From assembly GCA_008360955.1 (NCBI GenBank), contig LUCM01005951.1, positions 90,648-154,647 of the forward strand: a stretch of DNA of 64,000 nt. The letters run 5' to 3'. The position numbers were made by a program, and so were the translations under genes. Of this stretch, positions 58,574 to 64,000 are shown piece after piece. Position 1 is the stretch's first letter. Every line of letters starts with the position of its first letter. The notes under the pieces are model-generated. The model worked only from the letters and a program-made list of their open reading frames with translations. It was not told the DNA's origin and ran no database searches. This DNA comes from Fasciolopsis buskii. Its lineage: Eukaryota > Platyhelminthes > Trematoda > Plagiorchiida > Fasciolidae.

Positions 58574-60659
58574 CTAAATAGCAACAGAGTTGGACCAATG
58601 CAAGTTCAACTTATTTGAGCAAAAAATTGTTTCAATTCAGTGATTTTTCATGTCGTTAGTGCTAGTGTTCCGTGAACTCAACTGTATTGGCACGGACAAT
58701 TATGAGCGAAAGATTTTCTTAATAAAAACGGCTTAGCATAATTTGTGGCCAGTTCTGGTAGACGCCTCTCACAGTTGTTTACGCATGACTGCTTAGCTCA
58801 ATTTAGTTGAAACTGTGAAAAAGTGGTTTGTTCACCTCAAACCCAAAATGTTTGTCTGTGAATTGGGATACTTTCTTGTTTTGTTCGTCCCGCCGTTTCA
58901 TATTTTTGTAAACAAAACGCAATGCATCGAGATAGAGCTGAATGTAAACAAGTATGAAGAATGCTGCGACATATTCGTTAGTACGACCAATATTGCTTTA
59001 GATTTGCATTTTTGATGCGCATCTTCTTCAGTAGCATTTTGATGGTGAGATGAATTAAACCGACGCTCAAATGTTTGTTACCATCATTCGTGTTTGAAAG
59101 ATTAACATGTTGAAATACTTTTGAACAAAATTAATTCACGTTTATCATAAATTGGGGAGTAAGGCATCGGCAATTTATAGATGCACTACTCCTCTACGGG
59201 GCTTCGCGAAATTGGACGATTAACTGACTTCAGTTTGAAAGCAGATTTAAGACGTTTGGCGAAGCAGATTACAGTCTACGACCTTCAGATAGGTGCTTTA
59301 TTCCCAGACAGGAGGAATGCATTTTGCTTTCTTTTTTAATTTTGGGGGGAAGTAAACCCGCTATTTTCTACTTCATAGCACTCATTCGAATTAGTTTCTG
59401 GATCACTGTTTTCAATAATAAATTTTGGTGCCTTTTGTAAGCAACTTACCGACAAATGTTTGTGAAAAACTTTGATAAATTCTGCCACAACGTATAGTTC
59501 GTTAAGACCGTCGGTGAAACGACTCGTTTGCGTATAAAATAAGTTTGGACAAAATTAAAATGGCAAACCCTCCTGTTTTCACGAATTTTTATCTGGCGAT
59601 GCATATAAAATTCGAAGGGTTCAGCAATATCCCTTTGGAAAATAAAACCAAACTTCCTTCCCGTATTCTTGCTAACAAAATGTCTGAAACTGTGAATCCA
59701 ACTTATCCAGCTGTTGACACATTTATCAACAGTCTGACTAAATTTTTGCCTTTTTTGATCGTCCCTCAGTCCTTGACTATCAAGCTTGTTTTGAAACGAA
59801 AGCAAAGTAGTTCCATCTTTTTAGAAAACCGCTGGACACCTTCTTCAGAAGAAAACAACTCAAAGTGTGCTAACAAATAAATACTAGTGAGTTAGCCTAT
59901 CAACCTTTGCTGTCTCTTTTGACTAAATTAGAACTGGTTTGACATCAACAGACAGCAATGTCTAGTCCCACGTTATTGGATGTTTTTGTTTTTAGTGTAT
60001 CGTCATTTTTCAGTCAACCACCCACGTGCAAGTCTTCACGCAACTAGACATTTTGTCAAAAATAGACCATATATTTTTACTCCAGAATGAACACAATATA
60101 GCGCAGAAGTGTTTGCGTTAACATGGCCGATAGCGTTAAATGCTATTGCAATTCGGAAATTTTGAGATAGACCACTAAATACGAAGCTTTTCACTGGACA
60201 CTGAGCTGCTGTAGAGCAAGGACCGTTGCTGGGGAAAACTTTTCAGTGAACAAACACCAAATTAAACAAGCCGCTTGACATTTAGGATTCTATTGCTTCA
60301 ACAAATTTATAATTAGGTTGTGTTTTAGTCAACCACGTTACGGCGTAGTCTCTTCAATGCTACAGACAGCATTTGGTGTTTCCAAAAATAGGATGGCTGA
60401 TATTCTACAATTTCCACACGTACAGCATCGTTGCTCCTGAATTTTTCGTTGTTCATTGAATTCGTGAATCTGGTGAAATAATAGCTACACGATACAAAGT
60501 GCACGACAGTAAGGTTTGGTGTTAGTACTGTATCAATAATCCATTGCTATGTATTACACAAAGGAATAACAGTGAAGGAGGTGAACCCCATAATGAAAAA
60601 GCATACTATTAGCGGTGATACGCTTGGGAACCACTCAAGTAAGATTCAACTTGTTGGCT
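58574..60659. other. No firm gene; opposed frames at 59.4-59.9 kb
   Basis: Long frames lie on both strands. The minus frame (59446-59805) carries FSQTVDKCVNSWISWIHSFR and RKFGFIFQRDIAEPFEFYMH, and ends at a perfect GTAAGT after ATTTGTCG (about 59455-59448). The plus frame (59545-59880, 111 codons) reads MANPPVFTNFYLAMHIKFEG. The donor favours the minus strand, but its acceptor side is poor. No domain recognised on either strand. Confidence 0.3.
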
Positions 60660-62300
60660 GTACTTTCAAAACAGAAAGACTAGGTTGTTGAGAAAACGGG
60701 GAAGGGAATAGTGCTCCAGAGCTTTACAGTCCGCGGAATAGAGGACCAAGATAAAAACTTCGATGTCTGGCGATAAGGACTTTTTAAAGAGTAATGTCCA
60801 TCCGAATATGAGAAGAAGCCAAAAAGTCATCGGGATGGAAGCTGACGAAGAGAGTTCTGAAGGACTAAAATACAAGCAATAACAATGGAAAGGTAACAGT
60901 GAAGCAGCTAATCGGTCATGAACAAGTGACTGCAGATTCAAGGTCAACATTTAGGGATAAAACACGGCTTGTTGTTGAACTTGATCATGATCGAAGGAGC
61001 GGTATACGAAGCTCTGCCCCGCATGCGGCTGTCGGGCGGATTTTTGTTTTGTATAGGTGAAGGTGGGCGAACGTAAAGTAGTGTATGGCTCGGAACATGA
61101 AAACCAAATTTGCGCTAGGCGCATGGGGCAAGTGTTGACCATAAGAAGAAGAGGAGAATTCACGGACAAGCCCAGTAATGAAAGTTACTCAAGGGAACGG
61201 CGAGAAATTGAGTCGAAATTTGGAAGATTGAGACTGATGTTTAAGTGAAACTGAAAGAAAAGAAGTTTTGAAAGAATTGAGAAAGACGCGGTTGGTAGAG
61301 TCCTAAGCAGAGATTCGACCTAGACTGCAGCAGGTGTTGCACATAGAACAATATGAGCTTGATCAATGTTTATATTAACCTGGCGAGCAGAAGCGTAAGA
61401 AGGAAGTTAATGGAAAGTGACATCATCGGAAAACAACGAAGAAGCTATTTTGACAATACTATTAGTAAGCAATAGAAAATGAATGTGCGCAAGTGGGAAA
61501 GTTTGGTAAACACCAGCACTCACAGAGAACGGTTGAGACAACATCTTATCGAATAGGAGAGAGATAATCCGCTTGCTCAGACAACACGTTATTCACTAAA
61601 ATCCGGATGGAATCCGAACAAAGACAATGTAGTCAGTGGAACTTTGTCCCAGACTCAATCGAAGGTCTCAGAGATGTCAAACAAGACCATGCAACTTCCT
61701 CCTCTGTTATCGAGCGCAGCTAACCAGGAATGTGAGAAGACAGTTGGTGAATCTCCCATAGCACAACGCGATAGGAATCCATATGGACAGTCACCCAGTA
61801 AACCTTCACGTTCAAGGAATGGGCACAACTGGTCAAAAATGCCAGTTTCAAAAACGTTCAAAATTGTAGGAGCAAGGGTGATACGACGAGAGTTGTTGGC
61901 GTCTGAGGAGTTTTTGAATAGGAAAACAGTTTCGTTCTTCTACTGCGAGGACGAGAATTTTAACTAAGAAAAAAAGAAGGCGGCGACATAATAAACGGAC
62001 TAACTCCAAAACACATTTTAGGACAATGGACAGGATATCACCAGGACCGAGATAACTGGAAACGTCTGGATTGAAAGGAACTTGACGGATCTTTCTGGTA
62101 GGTATGGCTGAGAACAGGACAAGAAGACAGAGAAGTGCAAATGAAAAACAGAGGTTTTTGTAACAAACTAGAAGGTAGAAATCTTGACCTTTACAAGCAC
62201 GTCTCAGACCATAGGGCACAAAAAATTGCAAATGGAGCAAGGTTAAAAGGGCAAAAATTAACGGTAATCACATCTGCAACGGAATAAAATGATCGGTTAC
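60660..62300 (-). mobile_element. Jockey/I-like LINE, copy 2, reverse transcriptase region
   Basis: Minus-strand RT in order: YLGPGDILSIVLK (about 62060), a YNFERF block, IFDQLCPFLEREGLLGD and MVLFDISETFD (61861-61655; first catalytic D), SAGVYQTFPLAPI-like (about 61490), SDDVTF (61429-61412; DD pair retained), SLVHDRLAASLL (about 60930), and a closing SADCKALEHYSLPRF (about 60720). These correspond to GPDxIPxxxLK, KVFE, FRxxRSTxD, ISxAFDxVWHxxLL, SGVPQGSxLSPxLF and xADD of the jockey/I group. Frames shift several times. Minus-strand pyrimidine richness continues to about 63.6 kb. Confidence 0.72.
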
Positions 62301-64000
62301 CGGTAGAAGATGAGACAAATCGTTCACGTTTTGAAGTACAAACAGACCTTCAACCATTTGTAAGGCGATTGAACAATTGTTCCTGATTTGCACAAAGCCA
62401 CTTAGGGCTGTTTGTTATGGTGATCGGTGCCACCGCCGATAAGCAAAGGCTTTCATTCTGACAGAAAAGCTGGGAGCGTCGTTAAGTTACTCTGGGGACA
62501 GTTGGCTACTGGGTCTGGAAAAAATATGGTGTGTCAAGATGCATATCCGGAAAATCAGTCTCAGTGAAGTTGGAATCAGACACAGAAGAATTGGATACAA
62601 GGCACCAGAAGTTTCAAAAATAACAAACCAGAAGGTTACGAAACCTTCGCGGGCTCCTGACTCATATCGCCTTTAAATGCTTGTAGACTACGGTAATGAG
62701 ACGGAGGAGGGAATAGTGGAAAACCAAATGAGACAATAGCCCGGGAAAAGCAATGCAGATAGGAAGAAAATATTAGAAAATGACTTGGGAAGGGATCTAC
62801 GAATGAGACAATTTGTATACGCGGTCTTCAGAACTATATGGAATACTCGTAGAGTGATCAATCATCTGATAAAAATTGCTGATTGTAGCGAAAGCCTCAG
62901 CTCCACATTCCTAGTTCCCGACTGATGCAGTGGACGATCTTTATGGTTTGCGTCGAAATCATCAAGAACGCTAATTTGGCAGGTGGGGTCTGTTGAAATC
63001 AGTGCCCCAGTTTTTGGTGATTTAACAACAAAAAGATAGTCACTAAAGAAGGGAGCCGAATTTTTGATTTTATAAGCTGAAAGCCTCGGTTGCAGAAATC
63101 AAAATGTGAAAGTCGGGAGGTGATGACAGATCGGAGGATGTAGGCTCAGGCACTAGCCTTACAGGAAAAGCCAGAATCAAGTAAATAGATAGGAACTTCA
63201 AAGTAATTTATTTCAAAAAGGACAAAACCGTGTCTATGTCGAAAATGAAGCAAGGTTGAAGAACGTTGGGAAAAATGGTGTACACTATCAACATTTCGAC
63301 TCGAATCACAAATTGTAATGAGAACGGAGGGAGTTCTGTACATGCTCTCTGAGTGAGTCCGCGCGGGTGAGCAAGATCAAATATTCATTTACTTTGTGAA
63401 ATCTATCTGTGGCAACCCGAACCTAGTAACGTGGATTGGAGAATCGAATAAAAACAGTACGTTTTGACGTGGTAGCGAGCTAGGTAGCAGCAGCATCATC
63501 AATTTTCGAACCTTGTGGCAGTAAACTTTAAAGGCCTTCGGCTGCTTCCTACTTACTGTACTACACAAGCGACTAACTGCAAAGACCGTGACTGTTGGCA
63601 TCAATCTCAAATGGAAACATGTCCTGCTTGAAGGGTGCGACTGGGTGAATCCGTACTGGCACTGCGCGCGGTACTGTGGTAAGGGAACAACAGATACTCA
63701 GTTATTAGATTGAAAGAAACTGGTTAAAAGGCAGGAAAATGTCTATTTTGTTAAAATACACTTTTACTCCGTGACAAAATAGATGATGTTGTGTATCATG
63801 TTGGCTTCTAGTCATTGGACTGATGGAGCAATACGAGCGATTTCCACTTGAGTATTGAATGTATTTGATTGTCTTTCAATACTACCATCGTATTGCTAGT
63901 AGTGTCACTATAAGCGTAAAACCGATCAACATTTGCACAGTTTTAAGCCTAGTGATTTATAGGGGAGTTGAATGAGCCGTGACGAATTAAATGGATTCAA
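62301..64000 (-). mobile_element. Possible upstream (endonuclease) part of the jockey/I-like LINE
   Basis: The minus strand stays pyrimidine-rich with broken frames. At 63343-63146 it reads NVDSVHHFSQRSSTLL, which resembles the N-terminal endonuclease start of jockey-type proteins (family VxSVHHxLxxxxPxxLxLTET), but GDFN and SDH were not found. The boundary is undefined. The last 400 bases show nothing recognisable. Confidence 0.35.

Noticed and set aside
61644..61967. 107-codon plus-strand frame with protein-like composition
   Set aside because: It lies exactly antisense to the RT region of the minus-strand LINE and is its shadow.
1..64000. CRISPR arrays, operons, phage genes, LTR retrotransposons with paired LTRs, DNA transposons with long terminal inverted repeats
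   Set aside because: None seen by eye: no regularly spaced repeats, no co-directional gene runs, and no LTR pairs or integrase motifs.

Overview
The window reads as nuclear DNA of an intron-rich animal, most probably a parasitic flatworm (trematode or related neodermatan). There is no operon structure, no long open frame and no rRNA. AT-rich non-coding sequence dominates. The best conserved gene is a small two-EF-hand calcium-binding protein of the kind abundant in flukes, split by a canonical GT-AG intron with a CTAAC branch site. The interspersed repeats are families I associate with fluke genomes: RTE-type and CR1-type LINEs, a jockey/I-like LINE, a Penelope-like element with a GIY-YIG nuclease, and a tRNA-derived SINE. 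The taxonomic call is inference from these families; no marker gene is present.

Layout. 1-510: 3' end of an unrecognised + strand gene, two phase-matched exons. 690-1310: GC-richer block, probably an old repeat. 6290-9120: decayed CR1-like LINE (+) with endonuclease and RT. 12.6-14.3 kb: two candidate minus-strand exons and a 5'-truncated RTE 3' end (+). 16.69-17.81 kb: Penelope-like remnant (-). 20.6-21.6 kb: C-terminal part of a jockey-like LINE (-). 21.9 and 42.05 kb: two copies of a tRNA-derived SINE. 23.6-25.2 kb: candidate minus-strand coding blocks. 25.54-26.2 kb: longer RTE copy, 99% identical over about 350 bp to the one at 13.5 kb. 31.94-32.01 kb: nested hairpin. 32.0-32.9 kb: two-exon minus-strand candidate gene. 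37.5-40.4 kb: EF-hand gene with two candidate minus-strand terminal exons downstream. 43.7-47.1 kb: candidate minus-strand multi-exon gene with a membrane segment. 48.2-49.85 kb: second CR1 copy (+). 56.5-56.8 kb: third RTE fragment. 57.2-58.6 kb: tRNA-like sequence and candidate minus-strand exons. 60.66-62.3 kb (perhaps to 63.5): jockey-like LINE (-) with recognisable RT.

Only the EF-hand gene is secure among the non-mobile genes. The other gene entries are candidate exons chosen because an open frame coincides with splice signals and, in several cases, exon phases match across an intron. Open frames of 60-80 codons arise often by chance in sequence of this composition, so their confidences are kept low. 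All retroelements are broken by frameshifts and stops, and no intact autonomous element is present.
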